This document shows, one piece after another, positions 49,352 through 60,514 of a stretch of DNA of 64,000 nt. The number at the start of each line of letters is the position of its first letter. The first letter of the stretch is position 1. The notes beneath the pieces were generated by a model. It made no database searches. It was not told the DNA's origin and worked only from the letters and a program-made list of their open reading frames with translations. Origin of the DNA: Monilinia fructicola (Eukaryota; Ascomycota; Leotiomycetes; Helotiales; Sclerotiniaceae). Where the stretch lies: NCBI GenBank assembly GCA_008692225.1, contig VICG01000004.1:62001-126000 (forward strand), given 5' to 3'. The position numbers and the translations under genes were made by a program.

Positions 49352-49849
49352 TCGTTGAAGGAAACCATGATGTTTGGACCATCCGAGCAGCCAGCAAGCC
49401 AATCAGCGAAACAACCACAGACTTTGACATGTCAGAGAAGGAAGACCTTGTGGGAGCAGTGAAGGCCGCCGGGAAATGATGGATGGGTTGGTTCAAAAAC
49501 CTAAGAAGCAGGCTCGATCTTCTTTTCAACACTCAGTCAGATTATAAAGAGAATTACAATTACTGGTCTCTCCCCCTTTCCGAGAAGGCAAAGTCACTGA
49601 CCTGTCAATACCACTGTATTACCTCCAGAGGATCGAAGGAAAAAACTTGGAGAATTGCTACTGGAGCATATTCTAGGGAGAGCAGAGAAAGAAAGAGTTC
49701 CTGTGGTATTAAGTGCCAGCCTGGAAAATGAGAGACTGTGTAAGCTATGGTTTGCATATAGTTGGGAAACTCTTACACGAGAGTCTGTGCTGAACAAGAT
49801 GGAGGCAGGAGAGTTCATACCCTTTGGTGGCAGGAAGGAGTTGGAATGA
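49352..49849 (+). pseudogene. GNAT acetyltransferase-like remnant
   Basis: The 3' part reads TVLPPEDRRKKLGELLLEHIL, the acetyl-CoA pyrophosphate-binding arrangement of GNAT enzymes, then KERVPVVLSASLENERL and ends GRKELE at 49849. Upstream pieces HDVWTIRAASKPI and DMSEKEDLVGAVKAA are in other frames with a stop between and no convincing intron set. Either a short truncated gene or a decaying one. Confidence 0.4.
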
Positions 49850-50468
49850 TGGAACTCTCGATAGGAGTCTTGCTAGACCCTTGATATCAAAACTTTCGAA
49901 GCTAAGTAGGGTTCAATGTTCGTGACCAAGCACCAAAAGTTGCCATTTGGAGAGTCTTTCTGTTTGTCTCAAAAGCAACAACTGGAACAAGAATTAATTG
50001 CACCCCATGGTTACCTAATAATGTCCTGTTACCTTGCAACAGATCACTTATGAAGCGGGCTCAATGAATCTCCGAAGGTTTCAAGAGTCATGATGTTGAA
50101 GGAATATTATTGGTCAAGTTAGATCCGATACAGTGATGCAGAAAGTTGAGCTCCAACTGTACTGGAGCAGCTGGTCCTGTGTATACAACAGTGGGAATTA
50201 GTAGTACCTTGAATTAAGATATCGTTTACATATAATCTGTCTATCAGGTAGTCATATGAAAGGAACACTACAACTCTCTTTTCTACAACCGGAACAACCT
50301 ATTCTACCTTCCAGTTGCCACTTCCCTTCTAACTGAACCTGGTCATACTACGGCTCTTTCTGGTCACCATTACTCCATTCTTCTTTCTTTTTTCATCGAC
50401 GTTCTGAACACATAACAACAGCGTCAAGCATTATAATCCACTCAATCAGACCACAGTCCACAGCAAAT
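49850..50468. other. Intergenic stretch
   Basis: No gene seen; promoter side of the hypothetical gene at 50469. Confidence 0.45.
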
Positions 50469-50948
50469 ATGCCTTTCGATACAATAGCACAGGAGGAGCA
50501 TTGCAGATATAGAATCAGTCCAACCAGAGAAACAATATTCTATTTTGTTGATCCGGGAGGAAAGACAGTCGATCCAAAGACCAAGGGATTCCTTGCACCA
50601 AAGATTAGATGCGATACACTGCCATCATTCGGTACCCAAGCCTTCGCAGACTTCATATCTAGTGCTTGGCCAAGCAAAGCAGACGACCGACCAGAACTTC
50701 TCCGTCTGCATGTCAATAAAAACAGCGCAGCTGCGGACTATGTCTCGGGTGACAGAATATGGACCATCAAGGTTCACGAGATGAGAGATGAAGATCCTGT
50801 GATGTGGAAGGCATACACGTTGGCGGCATGCCACACACCAACTATAGATATATTTCATCTAAACCATGCGGAGATAATATTGCTCTTGTCGCGCATTCCT
50901 GCAACTGCCGTTGGTATGGACATTACGTGCCTTCTCAAAAGGCCTTAA
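50469..50948 (+). CDS. Hypothetical soluble protein, 159 residues
   Basis: Single-exon frame from ATG 50469 to TAA 50948. Contains an acidic-polar N-terminus, IFYFVDPGGKTVDPKTKGF, a mixed middle (LLRLHVNKNSAAADYVSG) and LLLSRIPATAVGMDI near the end. No signal peptide or membrane helix. The preceding 60 bp is A/C-rich and lacks upstream ATGs close by, as in real fungal leaders. Family not recognised. Confidence 0.5.
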   Translation: MPFDTIAQEEHCRYRISPTRETIFYFVDPGGKTVDPKTKGFLAPKIRCDTLPSFGTQAFADFISSAWPSKADDRPELLRLHVNKNSAAADYVSGDRIWTIKVHEMRDEDPVMWKAYTLAACHTPTIDIFHLNHAEIILLLSRIPATAVGMDITCLLKRP

Positions 50949-52407
50949 GAAGAGCGTGTGGAAAAAGGGATGGAGGTACCTAGGTAGATTGAGATCCACG
51001 GGCCAGGAAGGTTCCATCGTCAAGACCTAGAGCAAAGGTAAATTCTCTTGAACTACTTTCCGTCAGTTCAACCATTCAGCGTTCACTTCTTAAGATGGGG
51101 TGAGAATTTCAGGCACTGCTCTCATGCTACGGATAGATATTGGCTACTCTTTGAGGATGCGTTGAACATTCGAGTTCCAGCGTTTTGTATTCCTGGTTAG
51201 TGTTAGCAGTTCTTATTCAAACGATTGCATACAAGTGGACGAATGGATGCACATTTTCTCCCTCATTACCCGACTTGAAATTGATCAGTGTGTGCACTAT
51301 ACTTACGATTTCTAATACTGAGTATCATCGGTCCACAAAATTAGTTCCCGATAAGTTTGGTTTCAACGTGGATATATTGTTTGGTGATTCAAATATGTGT
51401 GCAAAATAGCCAATTATGTTTAATGTTTATCCTGGGCTGGAAACTTCATTATGCATCTCACCTACGTGCGTATTCAAGTTCCATGCAGCATTACCTACTC
51501 TCCATCACAAATTTCCTGAACTCATTCATCACTTCTGAGCTTTCGCCCATTTAGTGCAACATATCTTTACTTGTTGGATCCATTGATCTCTGTCTCACAT
51601 TTGAGTTCATATTTAGAATCTATAAATAGCAGATCAAGAAAAAGCATAAGGTGTCAAGCGTATTCGACGTTCCAAAGTGTCGGTTCTATGGGCTATTTCT
51701 GATTTGCAGAGAAGTCTTTCTGCATGTGTCATAATGTAATGTATGTACGCAGATATCTTCATTGGACGGTGTTCGTCTAATCTTCTCTCGCTGCATGGTC
51801 TGTTTATAACTACCCAGATACTAATTAGATTAGTTCTATGGGTGAACAATAGTTGATTACCCCGCTCTGATACCACCCACCCCCCGGTGATCCTTTTTCA
51901 CATGCTCGCGTAATGTTACAAATCGATATCTCTCATAGTTCTAACCTTACATTCAAAAATCTTCAAGCACTTGGCTGGTATCAATGCAACCAGTATGCAG
52001 ACGGGCCAGAAATACCAGCAGTTAATCGCATGATCGATGATCTCCATCCTACTGAAGTAACTACATGAGCTTGACGCAGTAGAATATTTCTATTTTGTGC
52101 CAATAATCTATACAACTGTCAGAGCTTGAAGATTCCACACTGGCATACAAACCGGTAGTTGGATGCATACATATGTACTCAGCCCCCACAACTTCATATT
52201 TACATATTGATGGAAATGCATCCAGATTGTATACAATTAAAGTGTTTGAGTATTTTTAGCATCAACACGTCACTCAAAGAGCCATGAACTTTTTGGAATG
52301 TAGTATTGACGACGAGGTTGATCGGCTCCGCATGATTTAAAGAGACACCAAGTCTTTCCCCCGCCTTCACCTTCGTTGCGAAACAACAATTCCCACTCTT
52401 ACACACA
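50949..52407. other. Intergenic stretch
   Basis: No gene recognised; transporter promoter lies at its right end. Confidence 0.5.
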
Positions 52408-54655
52408 ATGGATTTCAAGGACCTGTACCTTAGACCTTCTGATAAGGCCTTCGACATATCTAGCATATCTTCATCAGATTCGAGAGAAAGTTTACTTGGA
52501 TTCATCGAGTCCCCTCCTTATGTTGTTACATTTCCGAGACCAAAGTCTTTATATCCATTGCATACATATATACCTGACGATAAAGGCTCGGGGAAGGAAC
52601 TTCTACACCATTATAGAAGATCTAGTGATCCACAGGCGTATCCAGTGACAGAATACAAAACTATCTCGACTTGGAAATGGATCCTAGTCTTCTTTGGACT
52701 GTCCATAGGCGCCTTCTTAGCAGGCATGATACAAACCTTCCTTATCCATTCTCAACTGACACAATCTAGGGCTTAATACCACCATATTAGCCGAAGCACA
52801 AGGGCCTATCCTCCAAAATCTAGGAGAAATCGAAAAGGTTGCCTGGATAGGTGCAGCCGATCCACTTGGCTCAGGAGCTACCATATTATTGATTGGTTCT
52901 TGTTATGGTCTTTTCCAAATCAAGTATATGTACTTGTTTTGCATACTAACCTTCGAGATTGGAAGTGCAATATGTGGAGTTTCGGCTTCTATGAATGCTA
53001 TGATTCTTGGAAGAATCACGGCGGGAATTGGAGGGGCGGGCATTTATTTAGGGTGATATATTGATATTTCCTACCCATTAACCCCTCTACCTTTTTATTT
53101 GATTTTTATGGCCTGGGATTGGCGATTCTTATTATTTCCATGATATCAACACTGGAGCTTGAATACCCAACTCTTTCTTTACTGGTGATTTTCTATCTTT
53201 CAACCCGGTTGGACATCTAGAGGCCATTTATATAAACTTTATGCTCTGTTACAGCTGGAGATTTTCCTCCAATTTTTAAATCAGTTTATACATTTATGAA
53301 CATTATAGAGTGAATTCATGTCATAAGATTATTATTTATGTACTAACAACCTTCGCAGAGCCCTGAACTACCTCTACAAATTTACAGCTCCCCGTACTAG
53401 ACCAATCTACAACGCAATTCTCGGCATCTCCTTCGGAATCGGTAAAATTCTCGGTCCCGTAATAGGCGAAGCCTTTGCGAACACTCCTGCCATCGGATGG
53501 CGATGGTCTTTCTACATCAATCTCCCTCTCACCGGAATCATGGCCCCCCTATTTCTCTTTCTCCTACCGAAACACAACCCCATGCCCTCCATCTCAACCC
53601 TTCAAAAGCTCAAACTCATCGATTTCCTCGGCTTTATCTTAAATACCCTGGTATGGGCCTCGTTCCTTGTTGCCATCACCATGGGCGGCTCGAACTGGGT
53701 TTGGTCGTCCGTCTCTTCCATGGCAGTTTGGACACTCTTCGGCACATCTTTGCTACTCTACATCATCCAACAATCCTTCTGCTTTTTCACATCTCCCAAT
53801 CATCGTATATTTCCAGTTCATTTCCTCCGTTCTCAAGCTCTCATGCTCCTTTTTGTCGCCACGGCGGCCACAATGGCTGCCTTCGTCATCCCCATCTTCT
53901 ATATTCCTCTACCCTACCGATTTGCTCATGAATTCTCGCCTATGAATTCGGCTAACTATCTCATCCCTTTCATCTCCGCATATTTTCTCGTAATCCTATC
54001 TGCCGGCGTAATGCTCCTCAAGATAGGATACTACAAGGCTATCTACTTACTCGCCTCAACCTTTATGATTTCCGGAGGAACACTCATGACTCATGTCACC
54101 ATCAATACTTCAAGCAAGATGGTGTGCCTATATTCAATCCTCATAAGCATAGGGGTAGGAATGTCGTTCCAAACAGCCTACGATGTTGGAATGAGTAAAG
54201 TATCAAGAGAAGCACAAATTCCAGCGGCAAGTGATGTTGGAATGATTAAAGAGTTGGTAGCAGATGAGCAGAAGTTCATTGCATATATTAACGTAGCACA
54301 AGCTGGGTGCGCGGGCATTGCACCCGGAATTGCTGGGTGTGTGTATCAAAATCTGGGGGTTTTCAAACTTCAAAAGGTATTTGGGGATGAATTACCGGTG
54401 GAAGTTATGAGGGGGGCATTGGGTGGGTTAAAGGAGGGAGGAAGTGAGAGTCTGGGAAGCGTGGGTGAGGAGATTATGGGGCGCGCCCTAGATGTCGTGG
54501 TGGAAACAATGGCAAGTGTTTATTGGTTGGTTGTAGCGGCGGGAGTGGCGATTGCGATTTGTGGGATGGGGATGAAGTGGGAGAGGATTCTTTTGGAGCC
54601 GGAGGTAGAGCGCAATAGGAGGCGTAGTGTCAATTATGAGGCTATTGTATACTAG
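52408..54655 (+). CDS. MFS transporter, drug:H+ antiporter (DHA2-like), 14 helices
   Basis: Plasma-membrane exporter of small molecules. Exons 52408-52723, 52770-53052, 53359-54655 total 631 residues without interruption. A cytosolic N-tail of about 90 residues precedes WILVFFGLSIGAFLAG; the first splice rebuilds GAFLAGLNTTILAEAQGPI (motif D1 region), then GRITAGIGGAGIYLGALNY (motif B) and GPVIGEAF with WRWSFYINLPLTG (motif C region). The first intron uses a GC donor (GCAG/GCATGA), 46 bp, with CTGAC branch and TCTAG acceptor. The second intron, 306 bp, is long for this window. C-terminal segments include VCLYSILISIGVGMSFQ. Substrate unknown; fungicide or toxin export is typical of the class. 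Confidence 0.88.
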
Positions 54656-55033
54656 CTGGTTCATATGGACCACTTTCCAAATTTTGGAGAAGAAAATTAA
54701 TACCTTCAGAAGTGGACTTGGAGAAGATCATTAAATGGAAAATCCCAAAAGGATAATTGTGCATTATATATACAAAAAATCAAAGTCAAATATATCCCGC
54801 TCTAACTCCTGATACCCAGTTCAGCTCATACTGATCCCGTCAAGGAAAAAGAAGCAAAAAAGCTATTGAAAGCAGGAGCTCTTGCTCTGACTTAGCCTCC
54901 ATATCAAAGTTTTGAAGGTTCGAACCAGGAGCAGACATTGAGAATACTATCCATCTGTACCACAAACAAATAGTTTCGATTTACAAGTCTGTACCCAGGA
55001 AATCAAACCTTTTACTTCGCATCTAATCCTTGA
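54656..55033. other. Intergenic spacer between convergent genes
   Basis: No gene seen; 3' flanks of the transporter and the DUF3431 gene. Confidence 0.5.
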
Positions 55034-56079
55034 CTAAAGCCCTTTTGCTCTCATCCTCAGCCACAAATCTCGGTCGTGAATCTCGTCACCCAATTCAGAG
55101 GATTCCTCTAATTGCTTTGCTTCCCCCATCTTCTCCCTCACTATCTTCATCTTGTTCCATACCTCCAACAACTCATTGAAATACTCCCTCATCCTTCCTC
55201 GCTAACACAAGCCCCACCCTAGGCACAATAATTTAGAAGGAACGACTTCCGTCATATCACCGTGAAGAAAGAGATATTGCCACATAACATCCCAGTTTTT
55301 CCCTGCTCCGGGGTGTCACATGCTTCTAATAAACTAGCATGAAGGAGATATTGTTCCCTCGGTATCAAACGGATGGCATCTCTCGAAACGGCAAATTTAG
55401 TACACGGCGCCGGTAACTTGTCTGGGATTCTATCGTTGGGGAAATTCTTATGGAATGATGAGATGATAGAATCGTCTATCTCCACCTGTGATGGATCCTG
55501 CAAGCAGAAGGGGAGGAAGCCGTGGGATTGAACGGCCGAGAGGTTGAGTTGATTTATCAGTTCAGTTTCGGAGAGCGGGGATTTGCTTTCATCCCATTCA
55601 TTTGAGAATATGCTGATGGAGGGGAGGTTATCATAGAACTCGTAGATGTAATTCAAATAAATCAGGGCTTCTGAGCCTTTGGATGAGAGGGCCGGTGGAT
55701 TGTATTTAATGACTGCTAAGTTTTCCGTCTGGATGTCTTTTGTCCATGCTGTAGAGTAATCTTTCAGTGCAGAGGTTACAATTATGAGGTTGATAGAAGG
55801 TGCAGAAGAATTTGTGATGATCGAGGATGCAGAAGAGGGGGCATTGAGGTAAGAGTGAAGGGCATCCGGGCCCGCGTAGAAAATGGATACGATAAATGCG
55901 ACGCCGGTTATCGAGTAGAAGAAGAATCGAACATATTGAAAAACGTTTAATCCACTTGATGAATTTCCTTGGAATCGGTCTCTAGATATCGGCAACTCGT
56001 TGATATCGTCTTGTTGCGGTAACCTCGAGTACTGTGGTAACACTTCGCTGCATTTCTCCGACCAAAATTTATAACCCAT
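55034..56079 (-). pseudogene. DUF3431-family type II membrane protein, C-terminus broken
   Basis: ATG 56079 (MGYKFWSEKC) starts a short cytosolic tail, one membrane helix (FFFYSITGVAFIVSIFYAG) and a lumenal DUF3431 domain: SALKDYSTAW, SKGSEALIYLNYIYEFYDNLPSISIFSNE, then CTKFAVSRDAIRLIPREQYLLHASLLEACD. The frame then stops at 55252, but the expected continuation (TWDVMWQYLF-like, then a helical charged tail MREYFNELLEVWNKMKIV) follows in another frame after a 2-bp gain or 1-bp loss near 55300, with an in-frame TAG at 55204-55202, ending at 55034. With two defects, real decay is more likely than in other genes here. Function of DUF3431 proteins is unknown; a glycosyltransferase-like fold is often suggested. 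Confidence 0.6.
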
Positions 56080-58256
56080 TTTGAATGTTGTATCCAATAT
56101 CAGCTATGCAAAGGTCTTTAAGAAGGATTCCCGGACAAAAACGAGATTGTTCAAAGCTCAAATTAAGTTCTTTCCCGTCGTTGGCTTCTTCCGGACTATA
56201 TAAGTCTGTCTGGGTGTAATGAACTAAGAGTCTTCACGTAAACACGAATCCGCCCCTATCTGAAGTTCAATAATCATTAAAATTGTCATTCAAAAATAAC
56301 AGAACCTGAGCTTGACCATAGCGTAAATCAATAATCTTTTTGCCATGGGTGACCATAACGTACCTTACCAAGGTACGGAGTAAGCAGTCAGTAAGTTGCA
56401 TTAATCACAACAATCAAGGTCGCTATAACCCTATATATATCCGACGGCCAAGAAGTCAGCAAGCAGTACCTACATATTCATGATAAAGACTATTTAGCGG
56501 GTGAAATTGTGTCGCAATCCATCGTCTTCATTCTAGCCCCTTCATCCGCCAAGTTCGCTTGTTGACCAACAACCGCCAAATAGTTCTAGAACTATGCATG
56601 TTGATTATGGACGTTGCAACCAACTACACGATGATATCTCATCCACATGATGTATTCTTGACGCAATTTAAAAAGGTTATGAATGAAAAGGATTTGATGT
56701 GGAAAATCATATGATAATATATTCTGGTCAATCTCGCCATTCATTATCATCGACCGTGGAACCTTTGCAATTGGTTTGCACTACACACTGTAGGAATAGC
56801 TAGCTAGCTAGCTATCTATAGCAGTACCACTATACCATTGCTATACCATCTTTGGTTACAAGCGTCAATGGTCTGTATTTTAATGGCTTTTTTCTCCACT
56901 ATCTACTCCACCAAATTTCTTTCTTTGATGATATTGTTGGTCTGGGCTGTATTATTGTTGGACTTTGACCTTTTTTTCCCTACTACCCGTACTTTGCCTC
57001 TTTTACGAAGACGATGGACGATTGTTGAACCTTTGATGCCTTTCAATATCGATTCTTTCTTCATTAGCCGCAACGGTCTATTAGTTTTCTTACTACATAG
57101 TCATGATATCCTCACAATATATAAAAACCAGGTTAGTTTGATCTTTGTGGTGAGTTCTTATTTCTTCTTGTATGTAGGTCATCTTACCGGATTCCTATAT
57201 TCCGAAATCAAGCTTAAGCTTAAAAGGCTTATACAGTATTACTCCGCTTTTTACTATAACCTTTAAGGAAGTTACTTAATAAGTATCCCAAGGTTGTACG
57301 TACATGCAGTTCCTGTTCCACCTTGTCATTCGGTTGTAGCTTTAGGTCAAGGTGTACTGGAACCTCTAATCACTCTAATCATACGAGGTCACATATCATC
57401 ATCAATAACGTTTTCGTCGTCGTATAAAGTTATGTGGCTACGGTATCGGAAACTCCGAGTCAAGAGTGGAATCTTTAAGAGGTGTTGTTACTGTTACTGT
57501 TGGCATTGCGGGTTGATTGTTTGTGTTTCATTTGTACAAACATTAACACACTTTCTTGAGCCAATGACCGTTGGGAGGACTAACAACTTGAAAGTTCAAT
57601 TCATCTCCATCCAGCAGCCTCAATTGTCAATTTCGGTTTGTCTAATCGTCTCAAAATTACCACATATCACCATCCGGTTCTGAAGCCTGAAGTTTTGGGT
57701 ATTGGAGAGCTTGTGACGTATAATGTTTGATGCTGTGGCGCTTCACTGTCCAACTTCGGGCGTCACCCAGGATTCAATCCATAACCATTCAATATCTTCT
57801 ATTCTCACATGTTCATACCGGATTCCTTATGTTTGTTGTCAATGTACAGTTCCTTTGCTAAAACATATTCAGACCACATATAATTTCACTGCTGTCAATC
57901 AAATCCGTCCCACTTTTAACAACCCGTGCAACAAGATCAATAAATCATCCAAACTATCGAATTCATTGATGCCACGCTGATTGAAAATCGGCTTTCTGAA
58001 AGAATGTTTGAAACTTCTACCTGTGTTTGAGACTTCTTTTTCATATCACTCTATAAGCCATTCCATTCTTCGTACGTGGGTCTATTGATCTGTCTATTAG
58101 TCCAACGTGATACTTGCCCAACGCTTCACGAACTCGGAGATATTAGACATTCACGGGCAACGATCTTTCAGCTTCATCTCATACATATATATCTACCCAA
58201 AGCAGCCTCCGGTTTTATCACAAATTCCCGTTCTATCATTCTCAACCTACGCCAAT
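56080..58256. other. Intergenic stretch
   Basis: No gene supported. A hydrophobic open frame at 56838-57266 lacks a leader, introns or family motifs. A CTAGCTAGCTAGCTAT run lies near 56800. Confidence 0.45.
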
Positions 58257-59081
58257 ATGGCATCATTCTCAAAATTTGACCAACTCCCGTTCGAACTTCA
58301 ATTCAAAGTCTGGACTCATGCTCTCGAAACAAATCGCATTATACCTCGTATTGTCAAAGTCGACTATGAACCGGCCAGCTTCTCCTACAGATACAAATCT
58401 CAGCCTCCACCACTCATCCAAACGTGTCAAACCTCCCGTAAAATTGCGCTTGAGAACTACTCGATTCTCAATCCCTCAATATCAAATGAACTAGGAGCTA
58501 TATACTTCAGTCCAACCATCGACATTCTATACTATAATTCCTCATACCAAAATCACCCCACCGAAATCCTAAATCCACTTGCCTCTACCTCGTGGCTGGA
58601 CCCCAAGCTTCCACCTCATATCGTACAAAATCTCATGCTCACACAATCATACGTGAATTTCCGAGCACACCATTCCTTCCTTTGCCCAGTCGCGGAGTTA
58701 ACACATTTCGAAAATCTGCAGACAATTTATATCGAACTACCGAGTCATACGGAGCTGGAAAGAAAAAGCATAGCATGGTATAGAGAGCTCATGAGATTTT
58801 CCCCAGAGTCTGAAATTACAACTCCTTCTTATATCACGGATGCTTACACACGCGAGAAACTCGAAGAGGAAGATGGATCCCGAAATGTTGTGCCCGGCTA
58901 TGTATTGTTATCAGAAGAGAAGAGGTTTCTGCGCGAACACCAGGTTCTTACCAGTTTTGGGTGGCAAAAGGATGGCCCAGGAATGCGTGGGTTTATGGTG
59001 ATAAACTGGGAGAAACAGGGAGGAGGGTCTGGAGAGGAGACCCGGATGCTGGGTGGATGTGGAGAGATCTACCGGCCGTGA
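58257..59081 (+). CDS. 2EXR-domain protein, 274 residues
   Basis: Single exon from ATG 58257. The N-terminus FDQLPFELQFKVWTHALETNRIIPRIV is the 2EXR signature (F.xLPxE.R..IW..AL..PRI), followed by PPLIQTCQTSRKIALENY, the second conserved block. The rest has ENLQTIYIELPSHTE and a Gly-rich end. 2EXR proteins are abundant in Leotiomycetes and plant-associated fungi; their role is not established. Soluble, no signal peptide. Confidence 0.8.
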   Translation: MASFSKFDQLPFELQFKVWTHALETNRIIPRIVKVDYEPASFSYRYKSQPPPLIQTCQTSRKIALENYSILNPSISNELGAIYFSPTIDILYYNSSYQNHPTEILNPLASTSWLDPKLPPHIVQNLMLTQSYVNFRAHHSFLCPVAELTHFENLQTIYIELPSHTELERKSIAWYRELMRFSPESEITTPSYITDAYTREKLEEEDGSRNVVPGYVLLSEEKRFLREHQVLTSFGWQKDGPGMRGFMVINWEKQGGGSGEETRMLGGCGEIYRP

Positions 59082-60124
59082 GGTATGTAAGGGGGCTATC
59101 AGTGGAATGAATGGATTTTTTAGGAGTGCGGACTATATGTTACTTGGGAGTCGGTTTAGGTTGAGATGCAGATTGATATGGAACGGAATTTTGATGGGCA
59201 TCGATTTAGCGTGGACATCTGAAAAGGAATATTGATTCTGTCATTTTCTTGAACTCCGAGTTGGTAAACAATAAGGGAAGCTGCCAGGAGACAGTGCTTC
59301 TTGAAACAAGTTCACTTGACGAGAGTCTTCAAATTCCACCAAAATATGGAATGATACATATTCACAACGATATCGCGCGGGAACCCACCCCGTAGTTCCT
59401 CAACCAATAGCATCAGATCAAAACCCAGCTGAATTCAGAAAACCAAGCCTCGCCGTACTCGCAAGTTTCGCACCTACTAATCCACCCAGCGGAAATGAAT
59501 ATCCTTTCCAGAGTGGTTCTTGTTTATCCATCAAGGAGTGGAATGATCGCATAAGCTAGCCGCCAGCAACATAAGATGCAACGAAGTCTGCACAGATCAG
59601 AAATTGCCGTGGGCCATTGAAACATGAAACAAAGCGATAACGCGCTGGATGCCAGGACACTGTACTTACTGAGCGAAGAGGCTTTAGCAAACAGATATGC
59701 GGAAACGACCATGGAGACCACGGACAAACTATCCTTGTGAATATTGAAATCGGTGAGGATTTTTGAACAGGGGTATATTGAAATCAGTGTTGCGGACGAG
59801 AAACGAAGCTTTGAGTATGCATTAGGTTGCGAAGATGATTATATCTTGCTAGATTTGATTTTCTGCATGTAGCTTCTCTTGTCTGTACTTTTTCCCTTGG
59901 CTTTATTCACGTTGGCCATATTTAGTATTTCTTCATCGTGGTCTCGTACGTGTTCTTTGTACCATGCCTGCCATTACCTCCTCCGCCGCAGCTTCGGAAC
60001 CTAAACCTCCTCATTCTTTGACATTTCCCTTTCACGGAACCAAATTCACCACTTCTTCATATTTCGCCTCCATTCCTTCCTTGTTACAATCTTCCCTCAG
60101 CTCATCACCAACCTTCCAACCCAC
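59082..60124. other. Intergenic stretch
   Basis: No gene recognised. Confidence 0.45.
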
Positions 60125-60514
60125 TCAGTCCATCTCAACCCCATAAACCATCTGGATAACCTCCCCATCCTCCAAAACACGCCTCTCTCCACTCTGAAAG
60201 ACAAACGCCTCTTTCCCCGGAACTGTATACCTAATCGTAGAGTTATGCACTCCCACGATCGTTGTCGCAACATACTTTTTATCATCACACGGTAGAACGA
60301 TCGCGATCTGACTACTGCGATAACCGTGCGAGTCGGCTATGAGGAGAGAGGATGTACCATCATAAGTAACGTTGCAGGAGATATTGTTGGGGGTATCGGT
60401 GAGTTTTGCGTCCCAGCGGGCGGACTTTAGGTTGTAAGTTGAGATGTAGTCGAGGGCGAGGATGGGGGTGATGAGGGTGAGAAGGGTGAGAGGGAGGGAG
60501 TGTGTAATTTGCAT
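60125..60514 (-). CDS. Small secreted protein, 129 residues
   Basis: ATG 60514 starts a clear signal peptide (MQITHSLPLTLLTLITPILA). The mature part has two cysteines, in ISCNVTYDG and VLPCDDKKY, which could form one disulfide, and three N-glycosylation sequons (NIS, NVT, NST). Single exon. Size and features would fit an effector candidate, but there is no family match I recognise. An upstream in-frame codon would bury the signal peptide, so I start here. Confidence 0.6.
   Translation of the reverse strand: MQITHSLPLTLLTLITPILALDYISTYNLKSARWDAKLTDTPNNISCNVTYDGTSSLLIADSHGYRSSQIAIVLPCDDKKYVATTIVGVHNSTIRYTVPGKEAFVFQSGERRVLEDGEVIQMVYGVEMD

Noticed and set aside
56838..57266. Hydrophobic 142-residue frame
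   Set aside because: AT-rich, no conserved motif and no transcript-like context; likely chance.
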